From positions 219,571 to 283,570 of the forward strand of contig NZ_JBHUEM010000052.1 of assembly GCF_042680805.1 (NCBI RefSeq): a DNA stretch of 64,000 nt, given 5' to 3'. The stretch comes from Bacillus_CJ salitolerans. Lineage in GTDB: Bacteria; Bacillota; Bacilli; Bacillales; SA4. Under the pieces are notes generated by a model. The model was not told where the DNA came from. It was given only the letters and a program-made list of their open reading frames with translations, and made no database searches. A program made the position numbers and the translations under genes. Below are positions 26,636 through 35,178 of the stretch, piece by piece (the stretch's first letter is position 1; every line of letters starts with the position of its first letter).

Positions 26636-26711
26636 GAAAACCAAAAAATTTGATAACAAACCATTTAATTTGATAATGTTTAAATGATGTCGATTTTATG
26701 AACTGTCACGG

Positions 26712-26780
26712 CTATACCTATACAAAAAATAGAAATATTGTATAGTTAAATTACAATAACTTAAAAATAATAGGTATAGT
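26712..26780 (+). promoter_or_regulatory. Nested inverted repeats in the hemEHY promoter region
   Basis: CTATACCTAT (26712-26721) and ATAGGTATAG (26770-26779) are perfect 10-bp inverted repeats. Nested inside are CTATACAA (26718-26725) and TTGTATAG (26738-26745). A -10-like TATAGT (26775-26780) overlaps the outer right arm, 28 bp before hemE, with a poor -35 (TTACAA at 26751). The arrangement suits an operator covering the promoter. Confidence 0.5.
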
Positions 26781-26807
26781 TTGTCGAATATAGAAAGGTG
26801 AGAGAAA

Positions 26808-27848
26808 ATGACAACGAAAACATTTAATGATTCGTTTTTAAAAGCATGTAAGGGTGAACGTGCAGACCATGTGCCGGTTTGGTATATGAGACAAGCAGGG
26901 CGCTCACAGCCTGAATATAGAAAGATTAAGGAACAATACTCTTTATTTGAAATCACTAAGCAACCAGAGTTATGTGCATATGTAACAAGACTTCCGGTTG
27001 AGCAGTATGATAATGATGCTGCGATTCTTTATAAAGACATTATGTCTCCCCTACCTGCTATCGGAGTGAAAGTAGATATTAAAGCTGGTGTTGGACCTGT
27101 TATTGATAATCCAATTCGATCTTTAGCTGATGTAGAGAAGCTTGGAGAAATTAATCCTGAACAAGATGTACCTTATATTTTAGAAACGATTAAGCTTCTA
27201 ACAACAGAACAACTAAACGTACCTTTAATCGGTTTTGCTGGTGCGCCGTTTACGCTATCAAGCTATATGATCGAAGGCGGTCCATCAAAAGGATATCATA
27301 AAACAAAGGCATTTATGTACGGGGAAAGTAAAGCATGGTTTGTATTAATGGATAAACTAGCGGAAATGACGATTGCATATCTTAAATCACAAATTCATGC
27401 TGGTGCAAAAGCGATTCAGATTTTTGATTCTTGGGTTGGACAGCTAAGTGCACGAGATTACCGAATCTTTATAAAACCAACTATGGAAAAGATTTTCTCC
27501 GCTCTAAGAGAAGAAAATGTTCCGCTCATTATGTTCGGTGTTGGGGCTAGTCATTTAGCGATGGAGTGGCATGACCTTCCACTTGATGTAGTGGGCTTAG
27601 ATTGGCGTTTGCCAATTAGAGAAGCAAGGGAGAGAGGCATTACGAAGCCGGTTCAAGGAAATTTGGATCCTTCTGTTCTTTTAGCTCCTTGGGAAGTAAT
27701 TGAAGAAAAAGCGAAGGAAGTTTTAGATCAAGGAATAGAAAAGCCTGGATATATCTTTAACCTTGGGCATGGTGTGTTCCCAGAGGTTAACCCAGATACT
27801 TTAAGAAAACTAACAGCATTTGTACATGAATATTCCTCTAAAAAGTGA
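26808..27848 (+). CDS. hemE: Uroporphyrinogen decarboxylase HemE
   Basis: 346 aa. N-terminal PVWYMRQAGRSQPEYR contains the substrate-binding Arg motif, and GFAGAPFTLSSYMIEGG is the second family signature. Converts uroporphyrinogen III to coproporphyrinogen III in the cytosol. GAAAGGTGAGAG precedes the ATG. First gene of hemE-hemH-hemY; hemH starts about 20 nt after its stop. Confidence 0.97.
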   Translation: MTTKTFNDSFLKACKGERADHVPVWYMRQAGRSQPEYRKIKEQYSLFEITKQPELCAYVTRLPVEQYDNDAAILYKDIMSPLPAIGVKVDIKAGVGPVIDNPIRSLADVEKLGEINPEQDVPYILETIKLLTTEQLNVPLIGFAGAPFTLSSYMIEGGPSKGYHKTKAFMYGESKAWFVLMDKLAEMTIAYLKSQIHAGAKAIQIFDSWVGQLSARDYRIFIKPTMEKIFSALREENVPLIMFGVGASHLAMEWHDLPLDVVGLDWRLPIREARERGITKPVQGNLDPSVLLAPWEVIEEKAKEVLDQGIEKPGYIFNLGHGVFPEVNPDTLRKLTAFVHEYSSKK

Positions 27849-27868
27849 AGGAAAGGGAGTATTGTAAA

Positions 27869-28807
27869 TTGAAGAAAAAAATAGGTTTATTAGTAATGGC
27901 ATACGGGACTCCATATAAGGAAGAAGATTTAGAACGCTATTACACACATATTCGTAGAGGTCGCAAACCTTCTCCGGAACTAGTAGAAGAATTGAGAGAA
28001 CGATATGAAGCAATTGGTGGAATTTCACCGCTTGCTAAAATCACTTTAGAACAGGCTGAAAGTCTAGAAGCTTACTTAAATCAAAATCAAGAACAATACG
28101 AGTTTAAAATGTATCTTGGTTTAAAGCATATTGAACCGTTTGTTGAGGATGCTGTACAGCAAATGAAACAAGACGGAATCGAAGAAGCAATTAGTATTGT
28201 ACTAGCACCACATTTCTCTACCTTTAGCGTAAAATCTTATAACGGCAGAGCAAAAGAAGAAGCTGAAAAAATTGGTGGACCGACTATACATAGTATTGAG
28301 AGCTGGTATGATGAACCTAAGTTCATTCAGTATTGGGTTGACCAAGTGAAACAAACGTATTCCATGATGACTGAAGAAGAACGTGAACATTCTGTCTTAA
28401 TTGTTTCAGCGCACAGTTTACCAGAAAAAATTATTGCATCTGGTGATCCATATCCAAATCAACTGCAAGAAACAGCTGATTTAATAGCGAATGGTGCTGG
28501 AGTGGCGAACTACGAAGTAGGCTGGCAAAGTGCTGGTAATACACCGGAACCGTGGATCGGACCGGATGTCCAGGATTTAACAAGAGATTTATTTGAGGTA
28601 AAACGTTATAAAGCATTTGTATATATTCCAGTTGGATTTGTATCAGATCATTTAGAAGTACTTTATGATAATGATATTGAATGTAAGCATGTAACGGATG
28701 AAGTTGGTGCTAGATATTATAGGCCGGAAATGCCAAATGCAAAGCCACAGTTTATAGATGCAGTTGGTACAGTCGTATTAAACAAGCTTTCAAGTATTGA
28801 AGAATAA
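27869..28807 (+). CDS. hemH: Coproporphyrin III ferrochelatase HemH (CpfC)
   Basis: 312 aa. IGLLVMAYGTPY start, SAHSLPEKI with the metal-handling His, and PVGFVSDHLEVLYDND with the active-site Glu. In Firmicutes this enzyme inserts iron into coproporphyrin III, not protoporphyrin. I use TTG 27869, which gives the family N-terminus (MKKKIGLL) and has AAAGGGAG about 10 nt upstream; a GTG overlapping the hemE stop would add eight atypical residues. hemY follows 11 nt later. Confidence 0.95.
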   Translation: MKKKIGLLVMAYGTPYKEEDLERYYTHIRRGRKPSPELVEELRERYEAIGGISPLAKITLEQAESLEAYLNQNQEQYEFKMYLGLKHIEPFVEDAVQQMKQDGIEEAISIVLAPHFSTFSVKSYNGRAKEEAEKIGGPTIHSIESWYDEPKFIQYWVDQVKQTYSMMTEEEREHSVLIVSAHSLPEKIIASGDPYPNQLQETADLIANGAGVANYEVGWQSAGNTPEPWIGPDVQDLTRDLFEVKRYKAFVYIPVGFVSDHLEVLYDNDIECKHVTDEVGARYYRPEMPNAKPQFIDAVGTVVLNKLSSIEE

Positions 28808-28818
28808 AGGGCGATTAG

Positions 28819-30219
28819 ATGAATTCAAAGGAGAAGAAAGTTGTCATTATTGGCGGGGGGATAACGGGTTTAACAACAGCTTTTTACTTACAAAAGCAGG
28901 CGAATGAAAAAGGCTTACCGATTTCCTTCAAGCTAGTAGAAGCTAGCAAGCACCTTGGTGGGAAAATTTCAACCGTTCAGAAAGATGGGTTTACAATTGA
29001 GAGAGGTCCTGATTCATTTCTCGAACGGAAAGTAAGTGCAGGGCAGCTTGTAAGAGATCTTGGTCTGGGTGATCAACTTGTTAACAATTCAACTGGTACA
29101 GCACATGTGTTAGTAAACAACGAGCTTTTTCCTATACCAGAAGGTGCTGTTATGGGAATTCCAACAAAAATAACCCCATTTATTACATCGGGCTTATTTT
29201 CTCCCGTAGGAAAATTAAGAGCTGCTGCCGACTTGATCTTACCAAAGAGTGGAATTGAAGGAGACCAATCACTTGGGCATTTTTTTAGAAGGCGCCTTGG
29301 AAGTGAAGTAGTGGAGAATTTAATTGAGCCGCTCTTGTCTGGTATCTATGCTGGTGATATTGACCAATTAAGCTTGGAGTCAACGTTTCCTCAATTTAAA
29401 CAAGTAGAAAGTAAATACCGGAGTTTGATTTTGGGGATGAAAACGACATCACCACAGAAAAAAGAGACAGGCAAAAGTAAAAAAGGTATTTTCCAAACGG
29501 TCAGTTCAGGTCTATCCTCGATTGTGGATACGATTGGTCAGCAACTGCCAAAAGAGAACGTGCTTCTAGAAAGAAAAGTACTAGGTCTTGAAAAGAGTGA
29601 GAACGGTTATTTTGTTTCATTAGACAATGGTGAAAAGCTTGAAGCGAATTATGTTGTCCTAGCTACGCCTCATTTAGCTTCGAGTGAGATCCTTAAACCA
29701 TATGGGATAATGGAAGATTTCGAGGATATTCCTTCGACATCTGTTGCCACAGTAGCGATGGCCTATCCATTGGAAGCGTTTAGCCAATTGATCGAAGGAA
29801 CCGGATTTGTTGTCTCTAGAAATAGTCCGTATACCATCACGGCTTGTACGTGGACACATAAAAAATGGCCACATACAGTTCCGAAGGGAAAGGCGCTAAT
29901 TAGATGTTATGTTGGTAAGGCGGGCGATGAAGATATCGTGTACGGATCAGACGATGAAATTCTTCAAGCTGTAAAAACGGATCTTCAAACCATTAGTGGT
30001 GTAACAACAGAACCTGATTTTGTCGTAATTTCAAGATGGAAGAAAGCAATGCCGCAATATGTGGTCGGACATAAGGAAAGACTCAATAAAATGAAAGAAA
30101 CTGTTCAAAAAGAGCTTCCTAATGTATTCGTAGTTGGTAGCTCCTTTGAGGGACTCGGCTTACCAGACTGTATTGATCAAGGCAAGCGGGTAGTTGAAGA
30201 CATTATCGTATCTATTTAA
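28819..30219 (+). CDS. hemY: Coproporphyrinogen III oxidase HemY (CgoX)
   Basis: 466-aa FAD-dependent amine-oxidase fold protein. Dinucleotide motif VVIIGGGITGLTTAF at residues 8-22, then the substrate/FAD segment GGKISTVQKDGFTIERGPDSF and the C-terminal FAD motif GSSFEGLGLPDCIDQGKRV. Oxidises coproporphyrinogen III to coproporphyrin III for HemH. Third gene of the operon; the terminator follows within 10 nt. ChdC (HemQ), the last enzyme of this route, is not in the window. Confidence 0.96.
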   Translation: MNSKEKKVVIIGGGITGLTTAFYLQKQANEKGLPISFKLVEASKHLGGKISTVQKDGFTIERGPDSFLERKVSAGQLVRDLGLGDQLVNNSTGTAHVLVNNELFPIPEGAVMGIPTKITPFITSGLFSPVGKLRAAADLILPKSGIEGDQSLGHFFRRRLGSEVVENLIEPLLSGIYAGDIDQLSLESTFPQFKQVESKYRSLILGMKTTSPQKKETGKSKKGIFQTVSSGLSSIVDTIGQQLPKENVLLERKVLGLEKSENGYFVSLDNGEKLEANYVVLATPHLASSEILKPYGIMEDFEDIPSTSVATVAMAYPLEAFSQLIEGTGFVVSRNSPYTITACTWTHKKWPHTVPKGKALIRCYVGKAGDEDIVYGSDDEILQAVKTDLQTISGVTTEPDFVVISRWKKAMPQYVVGHKERLNKMKETVQKELPNVFVVGSSFEGLGLPDCIDQGKRVVEDIIVSI

Positions 30220-30226
30220 ATTAAGT

Positions 30227-30257
30227 AACCACCTGTAAATATGGACAGGTGGTTTTT
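30227..30257 (+). terminator. hemEHY terminator
   Basis: AACCACCTGT (30227-30236) and ACAGGTGGTT (30245-30254), then TTTT; 10-bp perfect stem. Confidence 0.9.
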
Positions 30258-30342
30258 TGTATTGGAGAAAGATGGATGATGAAAAACAGGTCTAAATGGA
30301 TGTACTGCTGTTAAGTGGAGTCTATGCTTTTACACAAGATGT

Positions 30343-30474
30343 CTATTCACCAATTTTTCTGCAATCTTCACATTGACTAGTATAGCATTCGTGTTGTTCT
30401 TCCATTACTTTTCCACATTCTCTGCATTGTTTTGGAGGTAGATTTTTAAAGAACTCGGTGCTACTCATTAACAT
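30343..30474 (-). CDS. yhfH: YhfH-family zinc-ribbon micro-protein
   Basis: 43 aa: MLMSSTEFFKNLPPKQCREC, then GKVMEEQHECYTSQCEDCRK. Cysteines pair as C-x2-C ... C-x4-C-x2-C, a small zinc ribbon. I recognise it as YhfH, which lies beside yhfI in B. subtilis. AAGGGGGA precedes the ATG at 8 nt and a good sigma-A promoter lies just upstream. Divergent from yhfI. Function unknown. Confidence 0.82.
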   Translation of the reverse strand: MLMSSTEFFKNLPPKQCRECGKVMEEQHECYTSQCEDCRKIGE

Positions 30475-30504
30475 TGAAGATTCCCCCTTCATATTGTTAG
30501 TAAT

Positions 30505-30534
30505 ATTGTATTATAACAATTTGTCCAATGTCAA
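30505..30534 (-). promoter_or_regulatory. Sigma-A promoter of yhfH
   Basis: On the minus strand: TTGACA (consensus -35), 18-bp spacer, TACAAT (5 of 6). An overlapping TATAAT with TTGTTG at 16 bp is an alternative. Confidence 0.6.
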
Positions 30535-30618
30535 CAACTGTATTGTAACAGAGTGGAAATGTACGTTTGTACCTATTTTTGGTAAGATGAGATTGAACAT
30601 ATTGAAGGAGGAGTTTGC

Positions 30619-31356
30619 TTGAAAGTAACAGTAATCGGGTTTTGGGGTGGATTTCCTGGAAAGAATGAGGCAACGTCAGGCTATCTTGTTGAACATAAAG
30701 ATTTTAAACTACTTGTCGATTGTGGAAGTGGTGTTATATCACAGATGCAAAACTATATTCAAGTCGAGGAGCTCGATGCAGTCATTATTTCTCATTATCA
30801 CAATGATCATGTTTGTGATATCGGTGCGTTGCAGTACGGAAGGCTCATATCAGGTTTCTTAGGGAAACAAATGTCCCTACTGGAAATTTACGGTCACCAA
30901 CAGGATCAGCAAGGGTATGAATCGTTAACTTATCCAAATGTTACAAAAGCACTTCCATATGATCCAGAAAGTAGTGTAACCATTGGTCCTTTTTCGATTT
31001 CTTTTCTTCAAACAGACCATCCTGTTCCTTGCTATGCTATGAGAATAGAGGCAGACGGAACGTCTTTCGTCTATACAGCCGATACGTCTTATAAAGAGGA
31101 GTTTGTTTCTTTTTCAAAAGGCACAGATTTACTAATTTGTGAGTGTAATTTATATGCTGGTATGGATGGGAAGAAAGCAGGTCATATGACGAGTACAGAT
31201 GCAGGATTACTAGCACAGCAAGCAGGGGTAAAGGAATTGTTATTAACCCACCTTCCCCACTTTGGTAACCATGCTGAATTGATGGAGCAAGCGAATGAAT
31301 TATACAAAGGCCGAGTATCTTTAGCAAAAAGTGGCTGGAGCTGGACGGCATCGTAA
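30619..31356 (+). CDS. yhfI: Metallo-beta-lactamase fold hydrolase YhfI
   Basis: 245 aa. Zinc-ligand motif HYHNDHVCD (HxHxDH type with Asn in the fourth place), TDHPVPCYAMRIE, YTADTSY and LLLTHLPHFG supply the other ligands, close to the RNase Z/PqqB-like branch. TTG start after AAGGAGGAG. Likely a phosphodiesterase or lactonase; substrate not known. Ends at a strong terminator. Confidence 0.85.
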   Translation: MKVTVIGFWGGFPGKNEATSGYLVEHKDFKLLVDCGSGVISQMQNYIQVEELDAVIISHYHNDHVCDIGALQYGRLISGFLGKQMSLLEIYGHQQDQQGYESLTYPNVTKALPYDPESSVTIGPFSISFLQTDHPVPCYAMRIEADGTSFVYTADTSYKEEFVSFSKGTDLLICECNLYAGMDGKKAGHMTSTDAGLLAQQAGVKELLLTHLPHFGNHAELMEQANELYKGRVSLAKSGWSWTAS

Positions 31357-31388
31357 AATAGTGAGGGAGTGCTCCCTCACTATTTTTT
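31356..31388 (+). terminator. yhfI terminator
   Basis: AAATAGTGAGGGAG (31356-31369) pairs with CTCCCTCACTATTT (31372-31385), with further Ts; 14-bp perfect stem. Confidence 0.92.
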
Positions 31389-31524
31389 TAAAATAATGTT
31401 TCTAGAATTATATCAGTGAAAACACAAGTTCCACTTGATGGAAATATTTTATTAGAATATAATAAACATAAATATTTAGAATTTTTTTATTGTTATAAAT
31501 AATATGAAGGTGAGGGGATTTTCT

Positions 31525-33075
31525 TTGAATATTAGTTCGAAATTACATGAAAATGCGAAACGTCTACCTGATAAACCAGCTTATTATTTTCAAGATGCTG
31601 CCTGTACATACCGTGAGCTAGATGGTGCTGTTTCAAAATTTGCAAGCGCTTTACTAGATATGGGTGTGAAGAAAGGCGATCACATTGCTCTACTTTTAGG
31701 AAACAGTCCTCATTTTGTTATTGGCTTGTACGGTGCTATCCGTGCTGGAGCAACGGTTATTCCGATCAACCCAATCTATACCCCAGATGAAATTGGGTAC
31801 ATAATAAACAACGGTGATGTCAAAGTAGTAGTCGCTTTAGATTTACTCATTCCATTATTTGAAAAAATGGAAGATCATTTACCAAAAGTGGAGCAGTTGA
31901 TTTTCTGTGAAACACCAAAAGAGAAAGAACAGGAACTTGATGTAACAAAGCTTTCTATTTTCCCTAAAATGAAATCGTTTACAACTGTGTTAGCTTCAGG
32001 AAATCCATTATATCAAGGACCTACAATCAATGATGAAGAAGTTGCAGTCATTCTATATACGTCCGGAACGACGGGAAAGCCAAAGGGAGCAATGCTTACA
32101 CACAAGAACATATTTAGCAATGCTCAGGATACGGCAAACTATTTAAAAATAGCTGAAGAAGATCGTGTCATTGCAACTTTGCCAATGTTCCATGTGTTTT
32201 GCTTAACGGTTGCTTTAAATGCACCATTAATGAATGGTGGTACCATAATCATCGTTCCCCGCTTCAGTCCTGGTGATATTTTTGCCATTACAAAAAAATA
32301 TGAAGCGACTGTATTTGCAGGTGTTCCAACCATGTACAATTTTCTATTGCAATACCCTGAAGCAAATGTAGTAGATTTACAGAGTCTGCGTCTCTGTATC
32401 TCAGGCGGAGCCTCCATGCCAGTTGCCTTGTTAAAGTCGTTTGAACAGAAATTTAATGTATTAGTATCGGAGGGATATGGCCTGTCTGAAGCTGCTCCAG
32501 TAACATGCTTTAATCCTTTAGATAGACCAAGAAAAGCTGGGTCTATTGGGATGAGCATCGTGAATGTTGAGAATAAAGTAGTTGACGAGCTTGGAGAGGA
32601 AGTACCTATTGGTCAAGTAGGAGAGCTAATCGTACGCGGGCCAAATGTTATGAAAGGCTATTATAAGCTCCCAGAGGAAACAGCCCATACACTTCGTGAC
32701 GGCTGGTTATACACTGGAGATTTAGCTAAGATGGATGATGAAGGTTACTTCTATATTGTGGACCGGAAAAAAGACATGATTATTGTTGGTGGCTATAATG
32801 TGTATCCACGTGAAGTAGAAGAGGTGCTGTATTCACATCCAGCTGTTGTGGAAGTAGCAGTTATCGGTGTTCCAGATATGAACTTCGGTGAAGCTGTTAA
32901 ATCATATGTAGTAACAAAAGAAAACGTAACAGAACAAGAGCTACTTGCATACTGCCAAGAACATTTAGCGAAATACAAACTACCAAGCTCAATAGAGTTT
33001 TTAGAAGAACTACCGAAAAATACAACAGGAAAGATTTTAAGAAGAGCATTAAAGGATCAAGTGCTAAGTAAATAA
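31525..33075 (+). CDS. lcfB: Long-chain acyl-CoA synthetase LcfB (YhfL)
   Basis: 516-aa ANL-superfamily enzyme. AMP-binding P-loop LYTSGTTGKPKGAMLTH, SEGYGLSEAAPVTCFNP, the hinge DRKKDMIIVGGYNVYPREVE and the C-terminal catalytic Lys in KNTTGKILRRAL are all present. Activates fatty acids to acyl-CoA with ATP. TTG 31525 chosen: AAGGTGAGGGG ends 7 nt upstream, whereas ATG 31504 lies before that site. In B. subtilis lcfB belongs to the FadR regulon; I did not find a clear FadR site. Confidence 0.93.
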   Translation: MNISSKLHENAKRLPDKPAYYFQDAACTYRELDGAVSKFASALLDMGVKKGDHIALLLGNSPHFVIGLYGAIRAGATVIPINPIYTPDEIGYIINNGDVKVVVALDLLIPLFEKMEDHLPKVEQLIFCETPKEKEQELDVTKLSIFPKMKSFTTVLASGNPLYQGPTINDEEVAVILYTSGTTGKPKGAMLTHKNIFSNAQDTANYLKIAEEDRVIATLPMFHVFCLTVALNAPLMNGGTIIIVPRFSPGDIFAITKKYEATVFAGVPTMYNFLLQYPEANVVDLQSLRLCISGGASMPVALLKSFEQKFNVLVSEGYGLSEAAPVTCFNPLDRPRKAGSIGMSIVNVENKVVDELGEEVPIGQVGELIVRGPNVMKGYYKLPEETAHTLRDGWLYTGDLAKMDDEGYFYIVDRKKDMIIVGGYNVYPREVEEVLYSHPAVVEVAVIGVPDMNFGEAVKSYVVTKENVTEQELLAYCQEHLAKYKLPSSIEFLEELPKNTTGKILRRALKDQVLSK

Positions 33076-33084
33076 ACAAGTAGG

Positions 33085-33110
33085 AAAAATCGGCTTTGTG
33101 CCGATTTTTT
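33085..33110 (+). terminator. lcfB terminator
   Basis: AAAAATCGGC (33085-33094) and GCCGATTTTT (33100-33109), loop TTTGT, T-run. Confidence 0.9.
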
Positions 33111-33138
33111 GTTTTACAGAATAGATGAACATCTTACA

Positions 33139-33313
33139 GTTGCTGATAAAAATGAAAGAGTTGACGATAATATTGGGATACTTGATGATGAAACTACTAA
33201 AGACACTGATAAACTAAATAGTTGATGATAACTTTTCAAAGTTGCCGATAAAATGAAAAAGTTGCTGATATAGAGAAATAAGTCGCTGATAAATTTACAG
33301 TAGTTGATGATAA
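33139..33313. repeat. Nine-unit phased array of GTTGNYGATAA
   Basis: Units begin at 33139, 33160, 33181, 33202, 33221, 33241, 33261, 33282 and 33303: spacing 21, 21, 21, 19, 20, 20, 21, 21. Core consensus GTTGNYGATAA; the linkers between cores are AT-rich and not conserved. The mean of 20.5 bp is close to two helical turns. Spacing of 19 and 20 breaks any 7-codon reading frame. The rest of the gap to 33685 is AT-rich and holds a perfect palindrome, TTGCACGTGCAA (33460-33471), and no credible gene. Confidence 0.75.
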
Positions 33314-33685
33314 CTTCTTCAATATGACAATCAGAACCGTTTTTTACGAAAAAACAAATCAAAATTTCATTACACAAAGTCTTCGCGATTCAAAACAATC
33401 AAATAAATTATCAAAATCATATCTTTTTATTAAAAAATAGTAGAAAATCACCCAAAATGTTGCACGTGCAATAAGATAGACATGACCCTATGCGCACGAT
33501 GGGTTAATAACTACAGGCTGTTCTACTGAAATTCAGCTTCCCCTTCATTCTGATGCTACTCATCCTACTTAAAAAAATAGAAAGTGATGATTTTAATTTT
33601 AAAAACAAATAGTTTTTCGATATGATGTTCTAAACAAACAGAATTTGACTAAAAATAAAAAGAGGACATGTTAGGAGGGAGACAG

Positions 33686-34957
33686 ATGAGAAAGACGATC
33701 GTCGCATTAATAGTAGGTTACATCCTTTTTGGAGCGGCAATCGGTAGCTATTTATTTTTTTTAACCGATACCACCATACCGGAGCAGTATAGAGGCACAG
33801 CAGCGGATCCTGCTACCTTTATGGATGAACGAGAGCTTACACTTAGTCAAGATTACGCAACGGTTCGGAATTTATTATTTTTTCTATCAACACCATACGA
33901 ATGGGTGCTGCTATTTCTACTATTAATAGTGGGATTATCAAGAAAAATAAAAGTATGGTCAGAAGCCACTACGAGATTCCGTTCCTTACAAATTCTAGTT
34001 TATTTTTTCTGGTTTTCACTACTAACTTCAATTCTTTCATTCCCGTTGAAATGGTATGGATATTCAGCTTCGAAAAAATACGGTATCAATGTACAGCCAT
34101 TCTCTAATTGGATGAAAGACTATATGATTGATTACTGGATAAATTTCTTATTAACAGGACTTATTGTGATTGTTCTTTACACATTAATTCAACGTAGTCA
34201 AAAACGTTGGTGGTTTTATGCATGGCTTTTATCTATTCCATTCACGTTGTTTTTGACGTTTATTCAACCGGTTGTGATTGCCCCTCTTTATAATGATTTT
34301 TATCCACTTAAGGATAAGGAATTAGAAGCCAAAATACTTGCGCTTGCAGATGAAGCTGGAATACCGGCAGAGCATGTGTTTGAAGTGAATATGTCGGAAA
34401 AAACAAATGCAATGAATGCCTATGTGACAGGTATCGCTGGGAATTCAAGAATTGTTCTATGGGATACAACAATAGAAAAGCTATCAGATGATGAAGTTTT
34501 ATTTATCATGGCACATGAGATGGGGCATTATGTCAAAAAACACATTCTATTTGGTACCGTTGGATATATTTTCGTTACGTTAGTCGGTTTATTTCTTATC
34601 CATAAGATGATGAATACGATTGTTACAAGATGGGGACACGCTCTCCATATTAAGAATATGCAAGAAATATCGTCTATTCCTTTATTTTTCTTGCTCCTAT
34701 CCTTGCTATCGTTTATCTTTTTACCGATAAACAATACAGTTTCCAGAATGCATGAGCTAGAGTCAGACAAGTACGCGATTGAATTAACCGGAGATAATAC
34801 AGCAGCGGTTATGACTTTTCAAAAGCTTTCAAAAACTAACTTAAGTGAGGTAAATCCACCTATATTAGTCAAAATATTTAGGTATACCCATCCACCAATG
34901 CTTGATCGATTACACTTTTTAGAGAGCTATGGTCAACCTGTAATAGAAGACAACTAG
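33686..34957 (+). CDS. yhfN: M48 (Ste24-type) membrane metalloprotease YhfN
   Basis: 423 aa, about seven TM helices. Zinc site HEMGH (MAHEMGHYVKKH) and the third ligand in ELESDKYA, as in Ste24/CAAX proteases; VNMSEKTNAMNAYVTG is the conserved pre-site block. GGAGGG supports ATG 33686 over ATG 33668. Likely acts in membrane protein quality control. Terminator downstream. Confidence 0.9.
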   Translation: MRKTIVALIVGYILFGAAIGSYLFFLTDTTIPEQYRGTAADPATFMDERELTLSQDYATVRNLLFFLSTPYEWVLLFLLLIVGLSRKIKVWSEATTRFRSLQILVYFFWFSLLTSILSFPLKWYGYSASKKYGINVQPFSNWMKDYMIDYWINFLLTGLIVIVLYTLIQRSQKRWWFYAWLLSIPFTLFLTFIQPVVIAPLYNDFYPLKDKELEAKILALADEAGIPAEHVFEVNMSEKTNAMNAYVTGIAGNSRIVLWDTTIEKLSDDEVLFIMAHEMGHYVKKHILFGTVGYIFVTLVGLFLIHKMMNTIVTRWGHALHIKNMQEISSIPLFFLLLSLLSFIFLPINNTVSRMHELESDKYAIELTGDNTAAVMTFQKLSKTNLSEVNPPILVKIFRYTHPPMLDRLHFLESYGQPVIEDN

Positions 34958-35018
34958 AGAAAGCTACCTAGTTTGAGTTAAATTAGTCTATAAACACATT
35001 CGCACCGTTGGAAAAAAT

Positions 35019-35050
35019 AAAACTCCTGGATTCGGAGTTTTATTTTTTTT
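35019..35050 (+). terminator. yhfN terminator
   Basis: AAAACTCC (35019-35026) and GGAGTTTT (35034-35041), followed by ATTTTTTTT. Confidence 0.85.
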
Positions 35051-35065
35051 GGATAAATTTACAAA

Positions 35066-35101
35066 AAAAGTGTTACACTTTTGAATAATCTGTTATATAA
35101 T
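35066..35101 (+). promoter_or_regulatory. Putative aceBA promoter with palindromic operator
   Basis: A consensus TATAAT (35096-35101) lies 17 bp after a weak TTACAC -35 (35073-35078). AAAAGTG (35066-35072) and CACTTTT (35076-35082) form a 7-bp inverted repeat centred on the -35, a place where a repressor would block polymerase. Confidence 0.45.
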
Positions 35102-35178
35102 AAGATAAAATTAAATACAACTGTATTATAACAACAAGTATTAACCACGATTCCATTTCTCTAAAAGGAGGAGACGAT

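Noticed and set aside
33139..33313. CRISPR array
   Set aside because: Cores of 11 bp with 8-10 bp linkers are far too short for repeats and spacers, and no cas genes are present.
33114..33377. 87-aa minus-strand ORF over the phased array
   Set aside because: Serine- and leucine-rich translation of the repeats, no ribosome site, and unit spacing of 19-21 bp is not frame-preserving.
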